Of a stretch of 64,000 nucleotides of DNA, positions 18,066 through 25,588 are shown piece after piece; the first letter of the stretch is position 1, and each line of letters opens with the position of its first letter. The translations under genes were made by a program, and so were the position numbers. The stretch is from Streptomyces cacaoi. GTDB lineage: Bacteria > Actinomycetota > Actinomycetes > Streptomycetales > Streptomycetaceae. The stretch spans positions 30,301 to 94,300 of the forward strand of contig NZ_BJMM01000030.1 of NCBI RefSeq assembly GCF_006539165.1, given 5' to 3'. A model generated the notes under the pieces. That model was not told the origin of the DNA. It saw only the letters and a program-made list of their open reading frames with translations, and did no database searches.

Positions 18066-18395
18066 GCGCCGGCGCGTGACCCCTGCGCGCACCCTGCACA
18101 TTTCTGCTTCCTCCACGGGCTTTCCGAGCAACTCTTGCCATCCGGTGCGCAAGGCGGGAGGATCGGAACCGTCGCCGCGAGCGTCGGACGCCCGTCGGGC
18201 ACCGTCGGGCACCGCTGGACACCGTTGGGCACCGTTGGACACCCGTCGGGTGCCGTCGGCGCCCGCGCGCGCAGAACACCCGCGGGGGCCTCACGCCCCC
18301 GTGTGACGAACACCGTTGACCGCACGCCGCGTTGCGGGGCCGTCCCGGCCGGAACCGGTCCGAGCCGCCACCTGTCCAAGGAGCATCGGAGCATC
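18066..18395 (+). other. Spacer with 10-bp tandem repeats
   Basis: 330 bases between the DeoR and Gfo/Idh/MocA genes. 18191-18240 holds five 10-bp units of the type ACCGTTGGGC. GTTGAC at 18313-18318 may be a -35 element, but I cannot fix a -10. No small gene is supported. Confidence 0.5.
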
Positions 18396-19583
18396 ATGGA
18401 AGACCTTCGTCTCGGAGTGGTCGGGCTCGGGCTGCGCGCCGCTCTCGCCGACGCCGGGCACCGCCCCGGCAAGGGATCCGCCGTCGTGGCGGTCGCCGAC
18501 ACCGATCCCGAGGTGCGCGCCGGGGTACCCGAGCGCTTCGCCGGGGCCCGCACCGTCGACGACCACCGCCGTCTGCTGGAGGACGACTCCGTCGACGCGA
18601 TCGTCGTGGCCACCCCCGACGACACCCATGAGGCCCTCGCCTGCGAGGCGTTGGAGGCCGGCAAGCCGGTGTACGTGGAGAAGCCGCTCGGCATCACCGT
18701 CGAGCAGTGCGACACCATCCTGCGCACGGCCCGGCGCACCGGCACCCGGCTGTACGTCGGGCACAACATGCGGCACATGGGCGTCGTGCGGCAGATGCGG
18801 GACATCATCGCGCGCGGGTACATCGGCGAACCGAAGACGGTGTGGGTGCGGCACTTCGTCGCCTACGGCGGCGACTACTACTTCAAGGACTGGCACGCGG
18901 ACCGGCGGCGCACCACCGGCCTGCTGCTCCAGAAGGCCGCGCACGACATCGACGTGGTGCACTGGCTGGCCGGCGGCTACACGACGCGGGTCAACGCGCT
19001 CGGCGATCTGATGCTCTACGGCGATCTGCCGCGCAGGGAGCCGGACACCCCGCGGCCCGACGGCTGGCTGAAGGAGTTCGACTGGCCGCCGGCGAGCCGC
19101 CGCGATCTGCACCACGTCGTGGACGTCGAGGACGTGTCGGTGATGAACATGCGGCTGGACAACGGCGTGATCGCCGCCTACCAGCAGTGCCACTTCAGCC
19201 CCGACTACTACCGCAACTACACGGTGATAGGCACCGAGGGCAGGCTGGAGAACTTCGGGGACGGGCCCGGCTGCGAGGTGCGGGTGTGGAACACCGGCCC
19301 GACGGACTACCGCGCCGACGCCGACGCGGTCTTCCGGGTGCCGGAGTCCACGGGCTCGCACGGCGGTTCCGACGTACGCATCATGCAGGAGTTCTGCCGC
19401 TTCGCACGCGAGGGCGGCGCGACGGACACCTCACCCGTCGCGGCCCGGATGAGCGTGGCCGCCGGTGTCCTCGCCACCCGCTCCCTGCGCGAGGGCGGCA
19501 TGCCCTACGACGTGCCCGCCCTCGACCCGGACCTGGCCGCGTACTTCGCCGCCGGCCAGCAGCGGAACCACGCCCGGAGCTGA
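18396..19583 (+). CDS. Gfo/Idh/MocA family NAD(P)-dependent sugar dehydrogenase
   Basis: ATG at 18396 behind GGAG with 7-base spacing; 395 residues. N-terminal Rossmann fold (LRLGVVGLGLRAAL; the motif reads GLGLRA), the diagnostic VYVEKPLGITVEQC block with the catalytic Lys, and GHNMRH near the substrate pocket. The C-terminal alpha/beta domain has HDIDVVHWL and NYTVIGTEGRLEN. It would oxidise or isomerise a sugar or inositol-like polyol, fitting with the importer genes upstream. The exact substrate is not evident. Confidence 0.9.
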   Translation: MEDLRLGVVGLGLRAALADAGHRPGKGSAVVAVADTDPEVRAGVPERFAGARTVDDHRRLLEDDSVDAIVVATPDDTHEALACEALEAGKPVYVEKPLGITVEQCDTILRTARRTGTRLYVGHNMRHMGVVRQMRDIIARGYIGEPKTVWVRHFVAYGGDYYFKDWHADRRRTTGLLLQKAAHDIDVVHWLAGGYTTRVNALGDLMLYGDLPRREPDTPRPDGWLKEFDWPPASRRDLHHVVDVEDVSVMNMRLDNGVIAAYQQCHFSPDYYRNYTVIGTEGRLENFGDGPGCEVRVWNTGPTDYRADADAVFRVPESTGSHGGSDVRIMQEFCRFAREGGATDTSPVAARMSVAAGVLATRSLREGGMPYDVPALDPDLAAYFAAGQQRNHARS

Positions 19584-19600
19584 CGCTCGCGGCGCACCTC

Positions 19601-19680
19601 CGCCCCTGACGGCCGGTGACCCGCCCCTGACGGCCGGTGGCCCGCCCCTGACGGCCGGTGGCCCGCGCCTGCTGGCCGGA
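19601..19680. repeat. 21-bp tandem repeat, about four copies
   Basis: Units CGCCCCTGACGGCCGGTG begin at 19601, 19622 and 19643, with a diverged fourth at 19664, in the gap (19584-19882) between two convergent genes. The rest of the gap contains related GGAACGGCCCC motifs around 19750-19815. No gene is supported in it. Confidence 0.85.
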
Positions 19681-19882
19681 GCTGAGCTGACATCCGGGGC
19701 TGACGGCCGGGAGCGGGACCATACCGGCCCCGCACGGCACCAACTACCGCCGGAACGGCCCCACTGTCGGCGCAACGGCCCCAACTGCCGCCGGAACAGC
19801 ACCACCTGGCGTCGGAGCGGCACCACCTGCCCGGGCACAGCTCGACCGGCCTGCGGCAGTGGCTCGGAGGGGGCGCGGTCCC

Positions 19883-21085
19883 TCAGCCGGTTCGGGGTGA
19901 TGTGGGGGCCGGGGCGCGCAGGGGATCGTAGGGGGTCAGGTCGGTGCCCGGGTCCTTGCCGAGGGCGAGGCGGGCGGCGACCAGGCCGGCGAAGGGTCCG
20001 GCCGTCAGACCGCCCGAGCCCAGCCCGCTCGCGACGACGAGCCCGTCCAGGTGCGGGACGGTGCCCAGCAGCGGCGCGGCGTCCGGCCCGACGGGGCGGA
20101 AGCCCACCCGGGTCTCGATGTGCTCGGCGCGGGCGAGGCCCGGGGCCACCGTCAGCGCCCGGTCGAGCACCTCGGCCAGCCCGCCCGCGGTGACCCGGGG
20201 GTCGAAGCCGACGCCGTCCTCCCGGGTGGCGCCGACGACGATCCGGGAGTCGTCGAAGGCCAGCATGTAGTGGCCGGTGCCGCGCGGAAGGACCACCGGC
20301 CAGGCGGCGGTGTCGGCGTCCGGCAGCCGCAGATGGACGATCTGCCCACGCTGCGGTGCCACCCGCACCTCGACCCCGAGCGGCCCGAGCAGCTCCGGCA
20401 CCCAGGCGCCCGCCGCGGCCACCACCGCGTCCGCCGCGAGCAGTTCACCCCCGGTGTGTCCGCGCGCCCCGCGCACCACCCGCACCCCGCGCACCCGCCC
20501 GCCGCCGGTCTCGATACGGGCGCTGCCCTCGACGGTGCGCAGCCCGTGCCGCTCCCCCGCCGCACACAGGGCAGCACGCAGCAGCCGGCCGTCGACGCGG
20601 GCGGCCCCGGGAATGTGCAGGGCGCTCGACCGTGGATGCAGCGCGGGGAACAGCTCCCGAGCGTCCTCGGGCGCGACCCGGGTGATCTGCCCGGCCTGGG
20701 CGTCCCCGGCGGTACGGGCCCGGATACGCTCCTCGACCTCGGCGGCGTCACCGTCGACATCGCCGTCCCCGCCGTTCCCACCGCCGGCCCCGCCGTCCGC
20801 GCCGCCGGGACCGCCGATCAGCAGCAGCGCGCCGCTCGTGCGGTGGCCGACCTCGGTCTGCCCGTCCTCGGCCAGTGCGGCCAGCATCTCGGGGTAGTGC
20901 CGGGCCCCTTCGACACCGAGCGGCTCCTCCTCGCGCCCCGTCCAGGGGCAGACGATGCCGGCGCCTGCGGAGGTGGCCCTGCCCTCGTGCGCCGCGTCGA
21001 CCAGTACGGTCTCCGCGCCGGCGCGCGCCAGTTCGTACGCGGCGGAAGCACCCGCCACCCCGGCCCCGATGACGACCACCCGCAT
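19883..21085 (-). CDS. FAD-dependent amino acid oxidase/dehydrogenase (DAO family)
   Basis: The ATG at 21085 follows GGGAGG at a good distance; 400 residues. N-terminal FAD-binding motif VVVIGAGVAGASAAYEL, then TSAGAGIVCPWTG, an internal VVAAAGAWVPELL strand and a C-terminal VGFRPVGPDAAPLLG ... ASGLGSGGLTAGP, all standard for DAO/glycine-oxidase-like flavoproteins. Substrate unknown. A Gly/Asp-rich insert (about residues 95-120, GGADGGAGGG onward) is absent from typical members. It stands alone, preceded by an 8-bp tandem repeat. Confidence 0.88.
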   Translation of the reverse strand: MRVVVIGAGVAGASAAYELARAGAETVLVDAAHEGRATSAGAGIVCPWTGREEEPLGVEGARHYPEMLAALAEDGQTEVGHRTSGALLLIGGPGGADGGAGGGNGGDGDVDGDAAEVEERIRARTAGDAQAGQITRVAPEDARELFPALHPRSSALHIPGAARVDGRLLRAALCAAGERHGLRTVEGSARIETGGGRVRGVRVVRGARGHTGGELLAADAVVAAAGAWVPELLGPLGVEVRVAPQRGQIVHLRLPDADTAAWPVVLPRGTGHYMLAFDDSRIVVGATREDGVGFDPRVTAGGLAEVLDRALTVAPGLARAEHIETRVGFRPVGPDAAPLLGTVPHLDGLVVASGLGSGGLTAGPFAGLVAARLALGKDPGTDLTPYDPLRAPAPTSPRTG

Positions 21086-21124
21086 CGCACAGCCTCCCTG
21101 CCACACCCGTTGACCCGTTGCCCC

Positions 21125-21181
21125 GCCGACCCGCCGACCCGCCGACCCGCCGACCCGCCGACCCGCCGACCCGCTGACCCG
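21125..21181. repeat. 8-bp tandem repeat, about seven copies
   Basis: CCGACCCG repeats without interruption apart from one base near the end (CTGACCCG). It lies upstream of the FAD oxidase gene and downstream of the methyltransferase gene, so length change could affect their spacing. Confidence 0.92.
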
Positions 21182-21216
21182 TCATCCTCGTCCCCGCCGC
21201 CGTCCCGCTGTCAAGA

Positions 21217-21978
21217 TCACGGCCGGGGAGCAGCTCCCCCGGCTGGATCCGGCTTGACGGTGTGGAGGAGGGCGATGCCCAGGAGCGGGTTGCCGTACCA
21301 GTAGCCGGGGCCGAGTCCGCGGTGTGTGCCGTGGCCGAGGTGGGTCGCGTACTTGCGGACGGCGAACCAGAAGTCGGCGAGGAGCAGTCGGCCGCCCGGG
21401 CGGAGCACCCGCAGGGCCTCGTCCACCGCGCGGTACTGGCCCTCGAACGAGGGGATGTTGTGCAGGGCGAGGGCGCTCGTCACGACGTCGAAGGAGTTGT
21501 CGGGGAACGGCAGCTCCGTCATGTCGGCCGTGCGCACCTCGACCCGGTCGGCGACCCCCGCCGCCGCGGCGTTGGCGAGCGTCGCCTCGGGCCGGTTGTT
21601 GCTCTGGTCCTCTCCCGACCACAGGTCGACGCCCACGGCACGGCCCTTCGGCAGCCGCCGCGCCGCCTCGATCAGCACCGCGCCGCGCCCGCACCCCATG
21701 TCGAGCAGCTTCTCGTCGCCCCGCAGACCGGCCTGCTCCAACTCCCGTTCCCAGATGTGGAGTTTGCCCCGGAGCGTGGTGTGCAGATAGATCCCGGCGT
21801 GGGCGAGCAGCAGCGCTCCGGCGCCGGCCACCGGGCCGCGTCCGGGCCGGCGCCGTGCTGCCGCCAGAAGGCAGGCGGTCCCGGCGGTTCCGAGGAGCGC
21901 CGGGACCGTCGGGGCGTCGACGCCGTAGCGGGGCCGGCGCACGGAAGTGGGCGGAAAAGAGTTCGTGTTGTCGGACAT
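21217..21978 (-). CDS. Membrane-anchored class I SAM methyltransferase
   Basis: ATG at 21978; 253 residues. Two hydrophobic stretches near the N-terminus (about 28-70) precede a class I methyltransferase: motif I LLDMGCGRGAVLIEAA, GVDLWSGEDQSNN, VRTADMTELPFPDNSFDVV, and VLRPGGRLLLADFW. The SNNRPEA segment resembles methyltransferases of small lipophilic substrates. Substrate unknown. Divergent from the P-loop kinase gene 66 bp away. Confidence 0.87.
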   Translation of the reverse strand: MSDNTNSFPPTSVRRPRYGVDAPTVPALLGTAGTACLLAAARRRPGRGPVAGAGALLLAHAGIYLHTTLRGKLHIWERELEQAGLRGDEKLLDMGCGRGAVLIEAARRLPKGRAVGVDLWSGEDQSNNRPEATLANAAAAGVADRVEVRTADMTELPFPDNSFDVVTSALALHNIPSFEGQYRAVDEALRVLRPGGRLLLADFWFAVRKYATHLGHGTHRGLGPGYWYGNPLLGIALLHTVKPDPAGGAAPRP

Positions 21979-22032
21979 GCGTGCAGCGTCGCAGACCGCC
22001 GCCCCGCCCGTCTTGGACGAATGTCTCCCCAC

Positions 22033-22038
22033 TAGGGT
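22033..22038 (+). promoter_or_regulatory. -10 hexamer TAGGGT for a probable leaderless start
   Basis: TAGGGT ends 6 bases before the GTG at 22045. No Shine-Dalgarno precedes that GTG. Confidence 0.5.
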
Positions 22039-22044
22039 GCACGC

Positions 22045-22563
22045 GTGCGACGGATTCTGGTGGTGGGTGTGACCGGTGCGGGCAAGTCCACGCTCGCCCG
22101 GGCCGTGAGCGGCCGACTGGCCCTGCCCTACCACGAGTTGGACGCGCTGTACTTCAACGGCCCGGGGTGGGCCGTCAACGGCGAGTTGGCCGAGGACGTG
22201 GCGCGGCTCGCCGCCGGACCGCGCTGGATCGTCGACTCCCTCGGCTACCCGGAAGTCCGCGATCTGCTGTGGGACCGGGCCGACACGGTGCTCTGGCTGG
22301 ACTATCCCCGGCGCGTCACCATGCCCCGCGTGCTGCGCCGGTCCGTGCGGCGCACCGTGACGCGTGAGGTCCTCTTCGGCGGCAACAGGGAGACGTGGAA
22401 GGGCTGGCTGAGCCGGGAGCACCCGGCCTGGTGGTCCTGGTCCCAGCATGCGACCCGCCGCCGCGAGGTCGAGCAGCGTCTCCGCGACCCCCGTTTCGCT
22501 CCCCTCGGCCTCGTCCGCTTCCGCCACCCCCGGGACACCGCGGCCTGGCTGTCATCCCTCTGA
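22045..22563 (+). CDS. P-loop adenylate-kinase-like / topology-modulation (FlaR-type) protein
   Basis: GTG at 22045; 172 residues. Walker A VVGVTGAGKSTLARAV is at the very N-terminus, followed by LPYHELDALYFNGPGW, WIVDSLGYPEVRDLLWDRADTVLWLDYPRRVTMPRVLRRS and an Arg-rich helix. This layout matches the small AAA/adenylate-kinase-like family long labelled DNA topology modulation protein, probably a nucleoside- or small-molecule kinase. Its 3' end overlaps the convergent MFS gene by 12 bases. Confidence 0.85.
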   Translation: MRRILVVGVTGAGKSTLARAVSGRLALPYHELDALYFNGPGWAVNGELAEDVARLAAGPRWIVDSLGYPEVRDLLWDRADTVLWLDYPRRVTMPRVLRRSVRRTVTREVLFGGNRETWKGWLSREHPAWWSWSQHATRRREVEQRLRDPRFAPLGLVRFRHPRDTAAWLSSL

Positions 22564-23988
22564 CCCGGACAGCGCGAACAGCACTGCGGCGGCGGCCAGT
22601 TGGAGCCCGGCTACGGTGAGCAGCAGCACCGCGGGAGACGTTCCCGAGAGGGCCCCGGCGAGGGCGGCACCGCCGGACGCCGCCGTCAGCTTCAGCCCGG
22701 CACCGAGGGTGAAGACCTGGGTGCGGACGGCCTCCGGCGCGTGTTCGGCGCGCATCCGCAGGGTCGTCGTCAGCAGCGGCCCGTCACCCAGCCCGGCCAG
22801 TGCGAACAGGGCGAGGGCGACGGGGAGTCCGGGTCCGGGCGTCGGGGCCGAGCCGGTGAGCGCCGCGCCGGCGAGCGCGGCACCGGTCACCACCAGGCTG
22901 AGCACGGCCGTCCGGCGCGGGTCGGGTGCGGTCCGGCGCCGGGCGAGCGCCAGCGAACCGGTGAGGCCGCCGAGCGCGAACGCCGTCATGAGGGCGCCGC
23001 CCGCCCCGCCGTCCCCGCCGCGTGCCGCCAGGAGGACGGCGGCCACCGGCAGCGCGCCGATCCCGAGGAAGGCGACACAGGTCGCCACGGTGAGGGCACG
23101 CAGCTCCCGTACCTTCCACAACGTCCGTGCGCCGGTGGCGAGTTGGTCACGCCAGGAGCCCGGGCGAGCGCCGCCGGAGGGACCACCGGGCCCACTCCCG
23201 CCCCCGCTCCCACTCCCACTCCCGCTCCTTCTTCCACTCCCGTTCTCGTTCCCGTCCCCGCCCTTGTTCGCGCTCCGGCGCCCGCTCTCACTCCGGCGCC
23301 CGCTCTCGCCCCGGCGCCCGCTCTCGCCCCCGCCCTCGCTCTCGCCCTCGCCCTCGCCCTCGCCGCCGTCGGCCTGGGGCCCGGGTCCGGCCCCTGCTCC
23401 GGCTCCTGCCCCTCCTACCGGCGCCCCCACCCCCGCTCCCGCTCCCGCGACAGGGAGCGCGGCACACAGCAGTGCGGCGCCGGCGGCGGAGGCGGCGAGC
23501 AGCAGGGCCGCCGTCCCGGCCCCCAGCGTCGCTCCGACGGTGCCGACGAGGGCCGGTGCGGCGACGGAGGCCGCGTTGTAGGTGGTGGCGTCCAGCGCGT
23601 AGGCGCGGGCGCGCGCGGGCCCGGCCGCCGCCAGCCGCGCCACCAGGCCGGACAGACCACCGGTGACCAGCGGCCCGCAGCTGCCGCCGACGACGGCGAC
23701 GCAGCACACGGCAGGCGTCGGCACCCGGCCCAGCCCGAGACCCAGCAGGACGATGGCCGCGCCGAAGACGGCGAGCGCCCCGGCGTGGAACAGCCGGGGG
23801 CTGCGCGCCCGTTCGGCGGCGGCCCCGGCGGGGGCGGCGGCCACGGCGTGCGGCGCGGTCCAGGCCGTCAGCACGAACGCACCCTGCGCGGGGCTGCCGG
23901 TGCGCTCCAGCGCCAGCAGCGCGAGGACGACCCCGACGCCCTCGTCCGCCAGCCGCGCGAGGAACGCGGTGGACAGATACGCCTTCAT
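22552..23988 (-). CDS. MFS transporter with large Gly/Ser/Glu-rich cytoplasmic loop
   Basis: ATG at 23988 with GGAGG upstream; 478 residues and about 12 membrane segments, starting MKAYLSTAFLARLADEGVGVV and with the A-loop AERARSPRLFHAGAL. Between halves (around residues 175-270) sits an ~95-residue low-complexity insert of Gly, Ser, Glu and Arg (GEGEGESEGGGES onward) in the central cytoplasmic loop, far longer than usual. Probably an exporter of unknown substrate. Divergent from the CGNR regulator, with inverted repeats between them. Confidence 0.85.
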   Translation of the reverse strand: MKAYLSTAFLARLADEGVGVVLALLALERTGSPAQGAFVLTAWTAPHAVAAAPAGAAAERARSPRLFHAGALAVFGAAIVLLGLGLGRVPTPAVCCVAVVGGSCGPLVTGGLSGLVARLAAAGPARARAYALDATTYNAASVAAPALVGTVGATLGAGTAALLLAASAAGAALLCAALPVAGAGAGVGAPVGGAGAGAGAGPGPQADGGEGEGEGESEGGGESGRRGESGRRSESGRRSANKGGDGNENGSGRRSGSGSGSGGGSGPGGPSGGARPGSWRDQLATGARTLWKVRELRALTVATCVAFLGIGALPVAAVLLAARGGDGGAGGALMTAFALGGLTGSLALARRRTAPDPRRTAVLSLVVTGAALAGAALTGSAPTPGPGLPVALALFALAGLGDGPLLTTTLRMRAEHAPEAVRTQVFTLGAGLKLTAASGGAALAGALSGTSPAVLLLTVAGLQLAAAAVLFALSGSEG

Positions 23989-24048
23989 GGGCGGCCCTCC
24001 GTCGTCGCCACCTGCCTGCCCGCCCGCTGCCGGGAAGGCGACGGACAC

Positions 24049-24077
24049 TGTAACGGCTTACACTGGAAACGCGTTAC
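24049..24077. promoter_or_regulatory. Candidate operator between MFS and CGNR genes
   Basis: TGTAACGGCTTACA at 24049-24062 has 5-bp inverted arms. GTAACG (24050-24055) is matched by CGTTAC (24072-24077). It is placed in the shared 160-bp divergent intergenic region, as expected for a local regulator such as the CGNR protein. Confidence 0.45.
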
Positions 24078-24148
24078 CTATTCGTGTCGGCGCCCACGGC
24101 TGCGGGAGGATGCGGCGGGCCGGGAAGGTGGAAGAGGGGCGATGGACG

Positions 24149-25042
24149 ATGGACGACGGTGAGGCGCTCGGCGGAGCCGGTGACGCGGCGCGCGGCCGGG
24201 CCCCTGACGACGGCGGCGGCGGCGCAAGCGGTAGCGGCCCAAGCGGCAGCGGCGCAAGCGGCAGCGGCGCAAGCGGCAGCGGCAAGGGCGCCAGCGACGG
24301 CAAGGGCATGAGCGGCAGCAGGGGCGGCGGGGGTCGCGCCGGGAAGGGCAGCGGTACCGGGGCGGGCAGCCGGGGCGGCAACAGCCGTGGCAGCGGTGGC
24401 AGCGGGTCCCGGAAGGTGGTGCACGGCGGGTTCCGGCCGGGTGAGCGGCTGATCGAGCTGGCCAACGCGGTACGGGAGGACCCCGAGCTGTCCCGGGACG
24501 GCCTGGCCGCGCTCCTGTCCCGGCACGGCGAGACCGAGCACGACCTCGCGGAGCTGTCCACGGCCGAGGCGGACGAACTGCGTTCAGCCGTCGCCGAGTT
24601 GAGCCGACGCGTGCTGTCCGAGGCCGACCCCGACCGGGCCGCCGAGGCGTTGAACGCCCTGCTGGAGCGGTGCGGCGCCCGGCCCCGGCTCAGCCGGCAC
24701 GACGGTCACGCCTGGCACCTGCATGTGGACCGGGGCGACGACGCGAGCTGGGCGGACTGGTTCACCGCCACCGGCGCCCTCGCGCTGGCCCAACTGCTCA
24801 GCGAGCAGGGGCGTACGGCGTGGGGCGAGTGCGCGGCCGAGGGGTGCCGGACGCTCTTCCTCGACACCGGCCCGGGTGCCCGGCGTCGCTACTGTTCCAC
24901 CACCTGTGCCTCCCGTACGCGGGTGGCCGCGCACCGCCTCCGCCGCCGGGCGCAGGGCACGGAGAACCCCACGGCCCCCCGCGGCGAGGGCGCTGCCGCC
25001 CAGGCCGACGAACGCGCCGACGACCGCGCCACCGGCGGCTGA
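24149..25042 (+). CDS. CGNR zinc-finger (ABATE-domain) transcriptional regulator
   Basis: ATG at 24149, with GAGGGG about 9 bases upstream; 297 residues. The first ~90 are Gly/Ser/Ala/Lys low complexity encoded partly by 15-bp repeats. Then comes an ABATE-type stress-sensing domain (RPGERLIELANAVREDPELS ... ARPRLSRHDGHAWHLHVD), and a C-terminal zinc finger WGECAAEGCRTLFLDTGPGARRRYCSTTCASRTRVAAHRRR-like, whose four Cys bind zinc. Such proteins often control a neighbouring exporter, here the divergent MFS gene. Confidence 0.88.
   Translation: MDDGEALGGAGDAARGRAPDDGGGGASGSGPSGSGASGSGASGSGKGASDGKGMSGSRGGGGRAGKGSGTGAGSRGGNSRGSGGSGSRKVVHGGFRPGERLIELANAVREDPELSRDGLAALLSRHGETEHDLAELSTAEADELRSAVAELSRRVLSEADPDRAAEALNALLERCGARPRLSRHDGHAWHLHVDRGDDASWADWFTATGALALAQLLSEQGRTAWGECAAEGCRTLFLDTGPGARRRYCSTTCASRTRVAAHRLRRRAQGTENPTAPRGEGAAAQADERADDRATGG
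24221..24280 (+). repeat. 15-bp coding tandem repeat, four copies
   Basis: Units GGCGCAAGCGGCAGC at 24221, 24236, 24251 and 24266 encode the Gly-Ala-Ser-Gly-Ser tail of the CGNR regulator. In-frame period. Confidence 0.9.
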
Positions 25043-25159
25043 CCCGCCCCCTCAGCCCTCAACAGACAGCACACGGCACACGATGCCCGGCGCCGCCCGC
25101 TCCCGCCCCGGTGGCGACGTCGCGCTCCCCCACAACGGGAGACGCCCGGCAGGGGCCGT

Positions 25160-25588
25160 TCAGGGCAGGACGGCGGTGCCGTCCAGTTCCACCCAGGCGT
25201 CCTCGTCCCACAGCCGCACGGCGCCGATCACGGCCATGGCCGGATAGTCGCGCCCCGCCAACTCCCTCCAGATGCGGCCCAGTTTCGCGGCGTGACGCCG
25301 GTAGGCGGGTACGTCGGTGGTGTAGACGGTGACGCGGGCGAGGTCGGCGGGGGTGCCGCCGGCGGCCGTGAGGGCGGCCAGGAGGTTGGTCAGGGCGAGC
25401 CGGAACTGGCCGGGGAAGGTGTGGGCGGCGACGGCTCCCGTGCCGTCCAACGCGGTCTGCCCGGCGAGGAAGACCAGCCGGGACCCGGTGGCGGTGACCG
25501 CGTGCGAGAAGCCGCGCGGCGGGGAGAGTCCGGCGGGGTTGACGCGGCGCACGGCGTGCGGCTGCGCGGACCGGTCCTCGTCGCTCAT
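25160..25588 (-). CDS. Rid (YjgF/YER057c/UK114) family protein lacking the usual arginine
   Basis: ATG at 25588 overlaps the acyl-CoA dehydrogenase stop (ATGA), so the two are co-translated. 142 residues with the Rid fold: VFLAGQTALDGTGAV, ALTNLLAALTAAGGTPADLARVTVYTTDV and VELDGTAVL. Archetypal RidA enzymes have PARS before the last strands, the Arg binding the imine carboxylate; here the position reads YPAMAVIGAVRL, so simple 2-aminoacrylate deamination is unlikely. In this cluster it could hydrolyse an enamine or imine CoA intermediate. Confidence 0.85.
   Translation of the reverse strand: MSDEDRSAQPHAVRRVNPAGLSPPRGFSHAVTATGSRLVFLAGQTALDGTGAVAAHTFPGQFRLALTNLLAALTAAGGTPADLARVTVYTTDVPAYRRHAAKLGRIWRELAGRDYPAMAVIGAVRLWDEDAWVELDGTAVLP

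Noticed and set aside
13852..19583. Secondary-metabolite gene cluster
   Set aside because: No polyketide, peptide or terpene synthase; the genes form a sugar uptake and oxidation unit.
24149..24410. Separate Gly/Ser-rich protein gene
   Set aside because: It is in frame with the CGNR regulator and has no stop, so it is read as that protein's leader.
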